Origin: Tolypothrix campylonemoides VB511288
GTDB lineage: Bacteria; Cyanobacteriota; Cyanobacteriia; Cyanobacteriales; Nostocaceae
Direction: 5' to 3'
Length of the DNA stretch: 64,000 nucleotides
Assembly: GCA_000828075.3 (NCBI GenBank)
Contig: JXCB02000006.1
Span: 31,614-95,613, forward strand
This document shows, piece by piece, positions 40,385 to 49,433 of this stretch; positions within the stretch are counted from its first letter, which is position 1; each line of letters opens with the position of its first letter. The notes under the pieces were generated by a model that was not told the origin of the DNA, ran no database searches, and saw only the letters and a program-made list of their open reading frames with translations. The position numbers were made by a program, and so were the translations under genes.

Positions 40385-41431
40385 TTATAACTTCTGACTA
40401 ACGGCTACCGCCCCTTTAAGCAGATTTTTTTCTACTAACAACTCAGCAATTTGTATTGCATTCAAAGCTGCACCTTTACGCACTTGGTCGCCACATAGCC
40501 ACAGTTCTAAGCCGCACGGGTGAGAAATATCCTGACGAATTCTCCCTACCAAAACTTCATCTCGACCTGTCGCTTCAATTGGCATAGGAAAATGATTTGC
40601 CTTCCAATCTTCCACCAATTTCACACCAGGTGCTTGACTTAGAATTTCTCTTGCCTTATCTGGGCTAAATGGCACCTCAAATTCTAGGTTAATCGCTTCC
40701 GAATGGCTACGGAGTACGGGAACCCGTACACAAGTTGCAGTAATTCTTATATCCTGATTGTCAAAAATTTTACGAGTTTCGTTAACCATTTTTATTTCTT
40801 CCTCGCAGTACCCCAAATCATTCAATGGGGTGTTGTGCGGGAAGACATTAAACGCTAAAGGATATGGAAATACTTCAGCAACTGGTTCTCTACCTTCTAA
40901 AATGGCGCTTGCTTGGGTTTTCACTTCTTCCATTGCTTGAGCACCAGCGCCACTAGCAGATTGGTAAGTTGCGGCAACAAGACGCTGCACTGGTGAAACT
41001 TTATGTAGGGGCCACACTGCTAGTGTCATCAAAATTGTCGTGCAGTTGGGGTTGGCAATAATACCTTTGTGATCAGCAGCAGCTTGCGGATTCACTTCTG
41101 GAACCACCAAAGGAACTTCTGGGTTCATGCGAAACGCGCTGGAGTTATCAATTACCACAGCACCCGCCGCGACAGCTTTTGGTGCCCATGTTTTCGATGT
41201 GGAACCGCCTGCACTTGCCAGCACCAGATCGACATTCTCAAAGGCTTTTTCGCTCACTGCCTCTACAGGCAAATTTTCCCCCTTAAAAGGCAGCGATCGC
41301 CCTGCACTGCGAACAGAAGCCAATAACTTGATGTCAGAAACAGGGAAATTTCGACTTTCTAATAATTCCAGCAACTCTTTGCCAACGGCACCAGTCGCTC
41401 CCAAAATAGCTACACGGTAGGATTTAGACAA
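40385..41431 (-). CDS. asd: Aspartate-semialdehyde dehydrogenase Asd
   Basis: A 348-residue NADPH-dependent enzyme. It has the cofactor loop ILGATGAVGKELLELLESR (residues 9-27), the substrate loop SSAFRMNPEVPLVVPEVN, the nucleophile Cys in IANPNCTTI (about residue 130), the oxidised-product loop QSASGAGAQAMEEV and the catalytic His in LRSHSEAIN. It reduces aspartyl phosphate to aspartate semialdehyde, feeding lysine, threonine and methionine, and DapA directly. The ATG is preceded by AGGAGGAAG, a strong ribosome-binding site. Upstream lies the long divergent region to tig. Confidence 0.97.
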   Translation of the reverse strand: MSKSYRVAILGATGAVGKELLELLESRNFPVSDIKLLASVRSAGRSLPFKGENLPVEAVSEKAFENVDLVLASAGGSTSKTWAPKAVAAGAVVIDNSSAFRMNPEVPLVVPEVNPQAAADHKGIIANPNCTTILMTLAVWPLHKVSPVQRLVAATYQSASGAGAQAMEEVKTQASAILEGREPVAEVFPYPLAFNVFPHNTPLNDLGYCEEEIKMVNETRKIFDNQDIRITATCVRVPVLRSHSEAINLEFEVPFSPDKAREILSQAPGVKLVEDWKANHFPMPIEATGRDEVLVGRIRQDISHPCGLELWLCGDQVRKGAALNAIQIAELLVEKNLLKGAVAVSQKL

Positions 41432-41957
41432 ACAGGCTTCCTCCTTTACTAGATGTTATTATGTGCAATTTCTTGTAAAAATTCAAAGTTTAAATGGCAA
41501 TAGCAGACATTAAATAAACTTTTTAATACTTTGATTATTTTTTGCAAATGATTGTAATTCTTAATTTAATACATTTATTTTGTTACTTATCCTGATTTAT
41601 GTTGCAATTTATAATGATTTATGAATCAACTTAGGATTCGCTTAAAATATCTATTATACAGCAGATTATCTTTCAACGTCAGCATGACACAAGCTTGATG
41701 CATATTACCTTCACACAGGTATTAGTGTCTTTAAGATGCGTTCGTCTTGATGATTGGTGTACCATGATTCAAATGGACTGAAACCAGCAAGCCAATCAGC
41801 GAGAGCTTTCAGCGAGGCAGCAGCTAAGCATAAGCTCTCGCTCAGTCTTACAAGGCAGCTAGCACCAACGTTACAACAATGGAAATGCAAACTGGTAGTT
41901 CAAAAACAGGATATCACGGTGTTAACCCTTTGGTAAAAAACAATTTAGAGTTGAAAT

Positions 41958-41997
41958 CGGTAAAATAGTTAGCGGTAAAGTAGTTAGCGGTAAAGTG
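41958..41997. repeat. 15-bp tandem repeat CGGTAAARTAGTTAG
   Basis: Two full units (CGGTAAAATAGTTAG and CGGTAAAGTAGTTAG) plus a half unit; a looser CGGTAAAGGAT copy lies at about 42019. About 300 bp upstream of tig. Confidence 0.8.
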
Positions 41998-42238
41998 TCA
42001 ACAAGTTTTATCAGCTAAACGGTAAAGGATGAAGGATGCACAAAGGAAGGAATAAACAGGATACAAGCCCTTGGAGAACTTTGTCGAGAAAATCTTCAGG
42101 TGTTGTATCCTTGTCTAGAAGCACCGGATTCAGCAAGAAGTGCATACTTCTAACTCGATAGTTTACACTTGGGTCAACAGTTGGCATCTTTCAAGTCAGG
42201 AAACTTTAACTTAAAAGACGCTATTCCCTTGCGCAAAA

Positions 42239-42262
42239 TCACGTAATTAGTCACGTAATTAG
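42239..42262. repeat. 12-bp tandem repeat TCACGTAATTAG, two units
   Basis: Two identical 12-bp units directly before the A-rich leader of tig, 31 bp from its ATG. It could affect transcription start or leader spacing, but nothing more can be shown. Confidence 0.75.
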
Positions 42263-42293
42263 TAAAAAGAAATACCCAGAATAGAGACATAGC

Positions 42294-43769
42294 ATGAAAG
42301 TTACCCAGGAAAAACTTCCCGCCAGTCAAATTGGTTTAGAAATAGAGATTACCCCAGAAAAGAGCAAGGAAACTTACGAAAAAGTTGTTAAAAACTTAGC
42401 CAGTACTGCAAATATTCCTGGGTTTCGCAAGGGCAAAGTCCCTCGGCAAATATTGTTACAACGCCTTGGGGTAACTCGAATCAAGGCAGCAGCTCTAGAA
42501 GAATTAATTCAATATGGCATTGAGCAAGCGCTAGAACAAGAACAAATCCAGGCGCTTGGTCAACCACAGCTGCGTTCCTCATTTGAGGAATTGATTAATA
42601 ATTATGAACCAGGGAAACCCCTAACATTTGCCGCATCTGTAGATGTGCCACCAGAACCTAATCTGGGTGAGTACACGGGCTTACAATTCAAAGCCGAGGA
42701 AGTCAAATACGATCCACAGCAAGTGGACAAAGTCTTGGAAAGCGAACGCCAAGAAATGGCGACGTTAATTCCTGTGGAAGGACGCTCAGCACAGATAGGT
42801 GATGTTGCTGTCGTCGATTTTAAAGGTGTTGTGGTTGCATCCGAGGGTGAAGACGAAACAGCAGAACCCCAGCCAATACCTGGCGGTGAAGCAACTGATT
42901 TCCAATTAGAGATGCAGGAGGACAAATTCATTCCCGGCTTTGTGACAGGGATAGTGGGAATGAATCCTGGAGAAACCAGAGAAGTTTCAGCTCAGTTTCC
43001 AGACCCTTATGTCAATCAAGATTTAGCAGGAAAACCGGCTGTTTTCACCGTAACAATCAAAGAACTGAAGGAAAAAGAACTGCCGGAATTGAATGATGAC
43101 TTTGCCCAAGAAGCCAGCGATTTCGAGACTCTAGCAGATTTGCGTTCTTCTTTAGAAGAGCGCTTTCAAAAAGAGGCTGAACAGAAAACAAAAGCGAACA
43201 AGCAAGAAGCTCTGTTGGGTGAACTGCTTAAGCACGTAGAAGTTGACTTGCCAGAATCAATGATTCAGCAGGAAGTGGATGCAATGCTGACGCAAACAGC
43301 CATGCGGCTTTCTCAACAGGGGCTTGATATAAAGAAATTGTTTACCCAAGATGTGATTCCCCAGTTGCGGGAACGTTCTCGCGGTGAAGCAGTTGAGCGC
43401 ATTAAGCGTTCTCTAGCGCTGCGAGAAATTGGTAAACGCGAGTCCATCGAAGTGTCAGAAGGAGAAATCAACGCTAGAGTCCAAGAATTGTTGGAACAGT
43501 ACGCCGAAAAAGATGTTGATGAGGAAAGACTGCGTGAAGTCGTAGAAAACGAATTGTTGACCGAAAAAATCATCGATTGGCTTTTAGAACGCTCAACAGT
43601 TGAATTAGTCCCTGAAGGTTCTTTGAGTGCAGCAGAAACTGAAACTGAAACTGAGACTGAAGAAGTCAAAGCTGCTGACTCAGATGCTGCAACTGAAACA
43701 GTAGAACAAACCCCCCAAGTGAGTGCAGAAATCTCACCACAAGACGCAGAGTCAAAAGAGGCACAATAG
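42294..43769 (+). CDS. tig: Trigger factor
   Basis: A 491-residue ribosome-associated chaperone. The N-terminal ribosome-binding domain has the signature PGFRKGKVPRQIL (about residues 43-55). A PPIase (FKBP-like) domain follows at about 165-250 (GDVAVVDFKGVV, FIPGFVTGIVGMNPGETREV), and a helical C-terminal chaperone domain at about 260-440. The tail from 445 is acidic and Thr/Glu-rich (TETETETE), a cyanobacterial extension encoded by ACTGAAACTGAAACTGAG repeats. It is the first gene of the tig-clpP-clpX cluster. Confidence 0.97.
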   Translation: MKVTQEKLPASQIGLEIEITPEKSKETYEKVVKNLASTANIPGFRKGKVPRQILLQRLGVTRIKAAALEELIQYGIEQALEQEQIQALGQPQLRSSFEELINNYEPGKPLTFAASVDVPPEPNLGEYTGLQFKAEEVKYDPQQVDKVLESERQEMATLIPVEGRSAQIGDVAVVDFKGVVVASEGEDETAEPQPIPGGEATDFQLEMQEDKFIPGFVTGIVGMNPGETREVSAQFPDPYVNQDLAGKPAVFTVTIKELKEKELPELNDDFAQEASDFETLADLRSSLEERFQKEAEQKTKANKQEALLGELLKHVEVDLPESMIQQEVDAMLTQTAMRLSQQGLDIKKLFTQDVIPQLRERSRGEAVERIKRSLALREIGKRESIEVSEGEINARVQELLEQYAEKDVDEERLREVVENELLTEKIIDWLLERSTVELVPEGSLSAAETETETETEEVKAADSDAATETVEQTPQVSAEISPQDAESKEAQ

Positions 43770-43819
43770 ATGACAAGAGGACACGGGGACAAATCAATTC
43801 AAAATTCAAAATTTGGAAT

Positions 43820-43866
43820 TTCTCCCTCCCTCTCTCTCTCCCTCCCTCTCTCCCTCACTCCCTCTC
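43820..43866. repeat. CTCCCTCCCTCTCTC pyrimidine tract
   Basis: A C/T simple-repeat tract between tig and clpP, related to the CTCACTCCC family at 11720 and 33064. It starts 50 bp after the tig stop. The remaining spacer to 44058 should hold a clpP promoter or leader. Confidence 0.75.
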
Positions 43867-44058
43867 CTAAGGTGGAAGTCTAAGAAATTTTAAATAAGTA
43901 ACAGTATACGTAACACCCTTGGTTTGATACTGTTTTACACGATAGGAATTTATATGAGGCATAATGGTTAACACATAGCCACATCAAAAATCAAATTCCT
44001 TAAAAAGGCAGCGGTTGCTGTCTCGACCATTGTTACACTTAGTGTGAAACGTTCTTTT

Positions 44059-44754
44059 ATGCTTGTATCGCAGTCGGGAAACTACCAATTTAACAGTTTG
44101 AGTGACTTCAAACTCCACTCCCTAGGCAGTCCTAACAACATCGTCCCGATGGTGGTAGAACAATCTGGCATGGGAGAACGCGCTTTCGATATCTACTCTC
44201 GCTTGCTACGCGAGCGGATTATCTTCTTAGGAACGCCAATAGACGATAACGTTGCCAACTCAATTGTTGCGCAGTTGTTGTTTCTAGATGCTGAAGATTC
44301 CGAAAAGGATATTCAACTGTATATTAATTCTCCTGGTGGCTCGGTGACAGCAGGCATGGCTATTTATGATACTATTCAGCAAATCCGTCCTGATGTCGTC
44401 ACGATATGTTTTGGATTAGCCGCGAGCATGGGGGCGTTCTTGTTAGCCGCAGGAACGGCAGGTAAACGCATGTCTCTTCCTGATTCCCGAATCATGATTC
44501 ACCAACCGCTTGGTGGTGCACAAGGACAAGCCGTTGACATCGAGATACAAGCCAGAGAAATTCTTTATCATAAGTCTAAGTTGAATCAGTTATTGGCGAC
44601 TCATACTGGTCAACCATTAGAAAGAGTCGAAGCCGATACTGATCGCGATTTCTTCATGTCGGCTGAAGAGGCGAAAAATTATGGGTTGATTGATCAGGTC
44701 ATCTCCAGGCAAAATCTTCCCTCTCCAGGGGAAAACGTCACCATTGTCAAATAA
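44059..44754 (+). CDS. clpP: ATP-dependent Clp protease proteolytic subunit ClpP
   Basis: A 231-residue serine peptidase from the ATG at 44059; a GTG at 44044 would add five residues. It has [35 protein letters not shown], the nucleophile Ser in [14 protein letters not shown], the catalytic His in [12 protein letters not shown] and the Asp later in [12 protein letters not shown]. The extra N-terminal segment (about 30 residues before [20 protein letters not shown]) is normal for cyanobacterial ClpP2-type proteins. With ClpX encoded 9 bp downstream it forms the ClpXP protease. Other clpP paralogues are expected elsewhere in the genome. Confidence 0.95.
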   Translation: MLVSQSGNYQFNSLSDFKLHSLGSPNNIVPMVVEQSGMGERAFDIYSRLLRERIIFLGTPIDDNVANSIVAQLLFLDAEDSEKDIQLYINSPGGSVTAGMAIYDTIQQIRPDVVTICFGLAASMGAFLLAAGTAGKRMSLPDSRIMIHQPLGGAQGQAVDIEIQAREILYHKSKLNQLLATHTGQPLERVEADTDRDFFMSAEEAKNYGLIDQVISRQNLPSPGENVTIVK

Positions 44755-44763
44755 GAGGCTGGT

Positions 44764-46104
44764 ATGTCTAAGTACGACTCCCATTTAAAGTGTTCATTTT
44801 GCGGCAAGTCTCAGGAGCAGGTTCGTAAACTCATCGCCGGACCGGGAGTCTACATCTGCGATGAATGCGTTGACTTGTGTAATGAAATCCTGGATGAGGA
44901 GTTACTCGACACAAATGCGGCAGCATCGTCGCAACCAGCACCCAGGTCAGAACCACCTCAGAAACGCCGTGCTCGTTCCTCTAATCTCTCGTTGAATCAA
45001 ATACCTAAGCCACGAGAGATTAAAAAGTACCTAGACGAACACGTTATTGGTCAAGACGAAGCCAAAAAAGTGCTTTCAGTCGCAGTTTATAACCATTACA
45101 AGCGGCTAGCGTTGGTTCAGTCTAAAGGCAGTGGCAAAGGTTTGGATGATGCTGTAGAACTCCAAAAGTCCAATATTCTCCTGATTGGTCCGACAGGCTG
45201 CGGCAAAACTCTGCTAGCACAGACTCTGGCAAAAATTCTCGATGTTCCTTTTGCTGTTGCTGATGCCACCACGCTAACAGAAGCAGGGTACGTGGGAGAA
45301 GATGTGGAAAATATCTTGCTGCGACTGTTGCAAGTTGCAGACTTGGATGTAGAAGAAGCGCAGCGGGGAATCATCTACATCGACGAAATCGATAAGATAG
45401 CTCGCAAGAGTGAGAATCCCTCAATTACCCGAGATGTCTCTGGCGAAGGCGTACAACAAGCTTTACTGAAAATGTTAGAGGGGACGGTCGCTAACGTACC
45501 ACCCCAAGGAGGACGCAAGCACCCCTATCAAGACTGCATCCAGATTGATACAAGCAATATCCTGTTCGTCTGTGGCGGTGCATTCGTCGGTTTAGAAAAG
45601 GTCGTAGAGCAGAGAACTGGCAAAAAGTCAATAGGGTTTGTACAACCTGGAGAAGGGCAGACGAAGGACAAACGCACAGCAGATACTCTGCGCAATCTAG
45701 AACCGGATGACCTCGTGAAATTCGGCATGATTCCGGAATTTATTGGGCGCATACCAATGGTGGCGGTGGTAGAACCACTGGATGAAGAAGCGCTGATGGC
45801 GATTCTGACTCAACCGCGTAGTGCCTTAGTCAAGCAGTACCAAAAGCTGCTGAAGATGGATAATGTCCAGCTAGAGTTTAAACCAGAGGCTCTGCGAGCT
45901 ATTGCTCAAGAAGCCTACCGCCGCAAAACCGGTGCAAGGGCGCTGCGTGGCATTGTGGAAGAATTGATGCTAGAAGTGATGTACGAGTTGCCTTCGCGCA
46001 AAGATGTGACTCGTTGCACAGTCACGCGGGAAATGGTAGAGAAGCGTTCCACCGCCGAACTCCTGATACACCCATCCACACTACCCAAACCAGAATCAGC
46101 GTAA
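44764..46104 (+). CDS. clpX: ATP-dependent Clp protease ATP-binding subunit ClpX
   Basis: A 446-residue AAA+ unfoldase. The N-terminal zinc domain has [10 protein letters not shown] and [10 protein letters not shown] (four Cys). Walker A is [17 protein letters not shown] (about residues 139-155), the pore loop [14 protein letters not shown], Walker [12 protein letters not shown] and sensor 2 in [15 protein letters not shown]. The ClpP-contacting tripeptide loop region is IGFVQPG. It selects and unfolds substrates for ClpP. A region at about 58-80 is Pro/Ser/Arg-rich, typical of cyanobacterial ClpX. It is cotranscribed with clpP (9-bp gap). Confidence 0.97.
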   Translation: MSKYDSHLKCSFCGKSQEQVRKLIAGPGVYICDECVDLCNEILDEELLDTNAAASSQPAPRSEPPQKRRARSSNLSLNQIPKPREIKKYLDEHVIGQDEAKKVLSVAVYNHYKRLALVQSKGSGKGLDDAVELQKSNILLIGPTGCGKTLLAQTLAKILDVPFAVADATTLTEAGYVGEDVENILLRLLQVADLDVEEAQRGIIYIDEIDKIARKSENPSITRDVSGEGVQQALLKMLEGTVANVPPQGGRKHPYQDCIQIDTSNILFVCGGAFVGLEKVVEQRTGKKSIGFVQPGEGQTKDKRTADTLRNLEPDDLVKFGMIPEFIGRIPMVAVVEPLDEEALMAILTQPRSALVKQYQKLLKMDNVQLEFKPEALRAIAQEAYRRKTGARALRGIVEELMLEVMYELPSRKDVTRCTVTREMVEKRSTAELLIHPSTLPKPESA

Positions 46105-46304
46105 TAGTCATTAGTCATTAGTCATTAGTCATTAGTCATGAGTAAAATACTGTTAACTCTTGATCTTTGACTTTTGACCCCTATGCCCTTCGGGCACGCT
46201 ACGCGAACGGGGTATCTCCTCCGGAGAGGCTGCGCCAACGCCAGTCGCCTGCGGAGGGAAACCCCTGCAGCGCTGGCTCACTTTTGACTTTTGACTTTTG
46301 ACAA
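46105..46304. repeat. GTCATTAGTC tandem and composite GC-rich repeat
   Basis: ATTAGTC-type units (five in a row) at about 46107-46140 follow the clpX stop. A composite block lies at about 46184-46280 with GCCCTTCGGGCACGCTACGC, CTCCGGAGAGGCTGCG, AACGCCAGTCGCCTGCGGAG and CAGCGCTGGCTCAC; related blocks are at 10270, 28115 and 37158. CTTTTGACTTTTGACTTTTG directly precedes the hydrolase gene. Confidence 0.75.
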
Positions 46305-47225
46305 ATGCCTTATATAAACGTTCGTGGTGTTGAGAATTACTACGAGTGGATAAAAAAGCCGTCGGAGACTGAAGACAAGCCTGTGATGGTTTTTATCCAC
46401 GGTTGGGCTGGTTCCAATCGGTACTGGCAAAGTACGGCACATACTTTATCAGAACAATTTGATTGCTTACTTTACGATTTACGGGGGTTTGGGCGTTCCC
46501 GTGGGCGACCTACCCTAGCTAAAGCGAGTGAAGCTGTTGTTGAGTCTGTCGAGTTGCACTCACCGCAGGCAGAATTTGAAGCCATCCGAGAGTTAACTTA
46601 TGAGCTAGAGGAATACGCTGAGGACTTGGCAGCTTTGTTAGATGAGTTGCAGCTCCAACGTGTGTACATCAATGCTCATTCGATGGGGGCGTCCATTGCT
46701 ACTTTGTTTCTCAACCGCTACCCCCAACGAGTGGAAAGAGCAATTCTCACCTGTAGCGGTATTTTTGAGTATGACGAAAAAGCATTTACAGCTTTTCATA
46801 AATTCGGTGGCTACGTGGTCAAATTTCGTCCGCAGTGGCTGGATAAAATACCGTTTGTTGACCGAATGTTTATGGCGCGATTTCTACACCGTGCCATACC
46901 AGCTGCAGAACGCAAAGCTTTCTTGCAGGATTTTCTGATAGCAGACTACGATGCTGCTTTGGGTACAATTTTTACATCTGTTAGTAAAGCGGCATCTGAG
47001 TTAATGCCGCAGGAATTTGCTCAGCTGACAGTGCCTACACTACTGGTAGCGGGCGAGTTCGACAAAATTATTCCAGCCGAAATGGGTCGTCAGGCAGCCG
47101 CACTTAACGATAAAGTAGAATATTGCTTGATTCGCAATACGGCTCATTTCCCTATGTTGGAAGACTCAGCTACTTACCTCAAACGGGTGCGAGAGTTCTT
47201 GCAACTAGAGCAAAGATTAGGCTAG
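46305..47225 (+). CDS. Alpha/beta hydrolase
   Basis: A 306-residue alpha/beta-fold hydrolase. It has the oxyanion motif VFIHGWAGSNRYW (about residues 30-42), LYDLRGFGRSRG, the nucleophile elbow NAHSMGAS (Ser about 130), the acid Asp in AGEFDKIIP (about 250) and the catalytic His in RNTAHFPMLE (about 280). All triad members are present. The substrate is unknown; haloalkane dehalogenase/epoxide hydrolase-like enzymes and esterases share this pattern. An insertion at about 72-98 (SEAVVESVELHSPQAEFEAI) is longer than usual. It stands alone between repeats and the convergent plmA-like gene. Confidence 0.88.
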   Translation: MPYINVRGVENYYEWIKKPSETEDKPVMVFIHGWAGSNRYWQSTAHTLSEQFDCLLYDLRGFGRSRGRPTLAKASEAVVESVELHSPQAEFEAIRELTYELEEYAEDLAALLDELQLQRVYINAHSMGASIATLFLNRYPQRVERAILTCSGIFEYDEKAFTAFHKFGGYVVKFRPQWLDKIPFVDRMFMARFLHRAIPAAERKAFLQDFLIADYDAALGTIFTSVSKAASELMPQEFAQLTVPTLLVAGEFDKIIPAEMGRQAAALNDKVEYCLIRNTAHFPMLEDSATYLKRVREFLQLEQRLG

Positions 47226-47262
47226 AAAATTGGCTTATTCATAGTTACCCATCTACAGTTAT

Positions 47263-47305
47263 CAGTGAACAGTTAACAGCGAAGAAAACTGTTAACTGTT
47301 CACTG
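47263..47305. terminator. 17-bp perfect stem-loop between convergent genes
   Basis: Arms CAGTGAACAGTTAACAG (47263-47279) and CTGTTAACTGTTCACTG (47289-47305) pair perfectly around CGAAGAAAA. A further TAACTGTTAACTGTTTT follows, giving a T-run on the plus strand. It lies between the stops of the hydrolase (47225) and the GntR regulator (47322), a good position for a two-way terminator. The words also belong to a dispersed GTTAAC-rich repeat family (compare 1748-1770). Confidence 0.5.
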
Positions 47306-47321
47306 CTAACTGTTAACTGTT

Positions 47322-48308
47322 TTAACCCAAACCCAGCTCTCGTTTGAGCAAGTTAATCGAGTTGGTACCAATATATTTTTCGCTAGTCATGTGTTTAGGT
47401 GGGCGAATAATGTCATCCATAGCAGCTTGCATAGCAGCTTGCACCGCAGAAAAACTCACTTGATCTACGCTAAAAATAACTTGTGCCCGCTTGACGATCG
47501 CCTGAAGTTTGTAAGCATCTTTTGGTTGTGCAGTCATCACGAGTATTTCATCCCCCCGTAAACCGTGGAGGATAACTTCTGCAGCTCGAAGAATTCCAGA
47601 ACTGATGCTGACTATGCCAAGACAACTGTCTTTTGGTAGGTTTTTAAACTGGTTGAATTCGTTGGCGTAGTCATGAATGTCAAGAGGTATGACGCGCACA
47701 GCTTTAGGTGCGGCGATGACTTCCACCTCGCCAATAAAATACCGACTGGTGACAACCGTCGCTGAGGAAGTTTGATCTAGCACAGCAGCTAATTGTTCCA
47801 TCGCCACCAACTGCACTGGTATTTTCAGGGCTTGTTCTAATTCATAGACCATCAATTCCCCAACACCGATATCCTGAGTTGGAACAGCAACCAACACTCG
47901 CGCACTACAACGCAAGCGCCAATCAACTTCCGCTAAGAATAACTCACGTGCTTGACTGAGGGAACAGCCTTGAGAAAGGAGCTCGTCTAGTGCAAGCTGA
48001 ACAACTTTGTATGCTTGAGGATATTCTTTGAGAATCGGTGATTGCAGTCTACTACCACCCTCATGACCCTGGGCGCGGACGTAAATCCCTGACCCCGCAA
48101 GACTTTCTACAAGCCCGTCGTCTTCCAATTGACGGTACACTTTGCTAATGGTATTACGATGCAAACCTGTCTGCATTGCCAGCGCTCTCGTACTCGGTAG
48201 TTTATACCCAGGTGGATATTGCCGAGAGGCGATCGCAAACCGAATTTGATTAAACAGCTGGTTTGATGCGGGGATTTCACTGTCTGGCTGTATACGAAAC
48301 TGAATCAT
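47322..48308 (-). CDS. plmA: GntR-family transcriptional regulator (PlmA-like)
   Basis: A 328-residue protein from the ATG at 48306-48308 (MIQFRIQPDSEIPASNQLFN); an upstream extension to 48353 is unlikely. The N-terminal winged HTH is typical GntR (QLFNQIRFAIASRQYPPGYK, LPSTRALA, GLHRNTISKVYRQLEDDGLV). The C-terminal domain is the cyanobacteria-specific PlmA type rather than FadR, HutC or aminotransferase-like. Size and domain fit PlmA, a regulator conserved across cyanobacteria that binds PII-PipX in other species. It is divergent from the dienelactone hydrolase gene. The symbol is based on family likeness. Confidence 0.8.
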   Translation of the reverse strand: MIQFRIQPDSEIPASNQLFNQIRFAIASRQYPPGYKLPSTRALAMQTGLHRNTISKVYRQLEDDGLVESLAGSGIYVRAQGHEGGSRLQSPILKEYPQAYKVVQLALDELLSQGCSLSQARELFLAEVDWRLRCSARVLVAVPTQDIGVGELMVYELEQALKIPVQLVAMEQLAAVLDQTSSATVVTSRYFIGEVEVIAAPKAVRVIPLDIHDYANEFNQFKNLPKDSCLGIVSISSGILRAAEVILHGLRGDEILVMTAQPKDAYKLQAIVKRAQVIFSVDQVSFSAVQAAMQAAMDDIIRPPKHMTSEKYIGTNSINLLKRELGLG

Positions 48309-48509
48309 CACCAAAGCTCCTGCATGATAGTAGCTGCATATGACCAGCTGCAAATGCGAACTGTCAAATATTTTACTTATATATTGAATTTCTATGGAGG
48401 GAAAATTCTGGTGTGGTTGTTACTCGTGGTTGATAATTTGATTGGCGATCGCCTTGAAATTTTGGCATAGCTATTTCTTTATAATCACACAGCACTGGTA
48501 AAACCTATT

Positions 48510-49247
48510 ATGGCAGAGCGAGCAATACATACCACAACTGTTAAACTTTCGCAAGATGATTTGCAAATCGACGCCTATCTAGCTAAGCCTTCTCAAGAAG
48601 GTTCTTATCCAGGAGTTGTAGTATTGCAGGAAATTTTTGGAATCAACTCCCACATTCGGAACGTTACAGAACGTATCGCCCAAGAAGGTTATGTCGCAAT
48701 TGCACCTGCACTGTTCCAACGAATTGCCCCTGGTTTTGAAACTGGCTACACCCCGCAAGATATTGAAATAGGCAGAAACTACGCAATGCAAACCAAGGCA
48801 TCAGAGTTACTGAGCGATATCCAACGATCCATTGACTATCTCAAAACCCTCCCTGAGGTGAAAAAAGATGGCTTTGGCTGTATAGGCTTTTGTTTTGGCG
48901 GTCATGTGGCATATCTTGCCTCTACCCTACCAGATATTAAGGCTACCGCTTCCTTCTACGGTGCTGGAATCGCCACTCGCACGTTTGGGGGTGGAGAACC
49001 TACCATTTCTCGCACAAGAGAGATTAAAGGCACTCTCAATGCCTTCTTTGGTATGGAAGACGCCAGTATCCCAAAGGAACAGGTAGACCAGATTGAGGCT
49101 GAGTTAGAAAAATACAACATTCCTCATCGTGTGTTTCGCTACGATGGAGCTGACCACGGATTTTTCTGCGACCAACGTGCCAGCTATAATTCTATAGCTG
49201 CTGCTGATGCGTGGGAGCAGGTAAAACAACTGTTTGGACAACTTTAG
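48510..49247 (+). CDS. Dienelactone hydrolase family protein
   Basis: A 245-residue alpha/beta hydrolase. It has the family pattern LAKPSQEGSYPGVVVLQEIF, GINSHIRNVTERIAQEGYVA, the nucleophile Cys in GCIGFCFGGHVAYLA (about residue 129), the Asp region in FFGMEDASIP and His in GADHGFFCDQRASY (about 212). The catalytic Cys-Asp-His triad is kept. Members open dienelactones or act on other esters; the physiological substrate in cyanobacteria is unknown. It diverges from the plmA-like gene (about 200 bp between starts). Downstream at 49290-49335 a TCATTAGTCATT/AATGACTAATGA inverted repeat could end transcription. Confidence 0.92.
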   Translation: MAERAIHTTTVKLSQDDLQIDAYLAKPSQEGSYPGVVVLQEIFGINSHIRNVTERIAQEGYVAIAPALFQRIAPGFETGYTPQDIEIGRNYAMQTKASELLSDIQRSIDYLKTLPEVKKDGFGCIGFCFGGHVAYLASTLPDIKATASFYGAGIATRTFGGGEPTISRTREIKGTLNAFFGMEDASIPKEQVDQIEAELEKYNIPHRVFRYDGADHGFFCDQRASYNSIAAADAWEQVKQLFGQL

Positions 49248-49433
49248 CTATCCGATTTGATTTGCGTTCTGGTTGCATTCAGGTCGTCTCTAGTCATTAG
49301 TCATTGGTCATTACAAAGAACTAATGACTAATGATAGTCTTGACGAGCAATCACAGTCACTCGAATAGTGTTGTTTAGCGTTGAGTAAAACTCCAGTGGC
49401 ATCAGCTAGAATCGCAATTTATCTTTAACAGTC

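Larger units (their letters stand above)
41432..42293. other. 862-bp divergent spacer between asd and tig with two tandem repeats
   Basis: No credible gene; a 60-residue ORF at 41754-41936 has no family likeness or ribosome-binding site. The stretch 41460-41680 is A/T-rich and should contain the asd promoter. Tandem repeats are listed separately. The segment 42000-42240 has no clear feature. The long leader may hold regulatory RNA, but no secondary structure could be established by eye. Confidence 0.5.

Noticed and set aside
41754..41936. A 60-residue plus-strand ORF in the asd-tig spacer.
   Set aside because: No ribosome-binding site, no recognisable motif and a composition unlike neighbouring genes; probably chance.
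46107..46140. ATTAGTC tandem units considered as an operator for clpX or the hydrolase.
   Set aside because: The same units occur at 12360 and 49290 next to unrelated genes, so they are a dispersed simple repeat.
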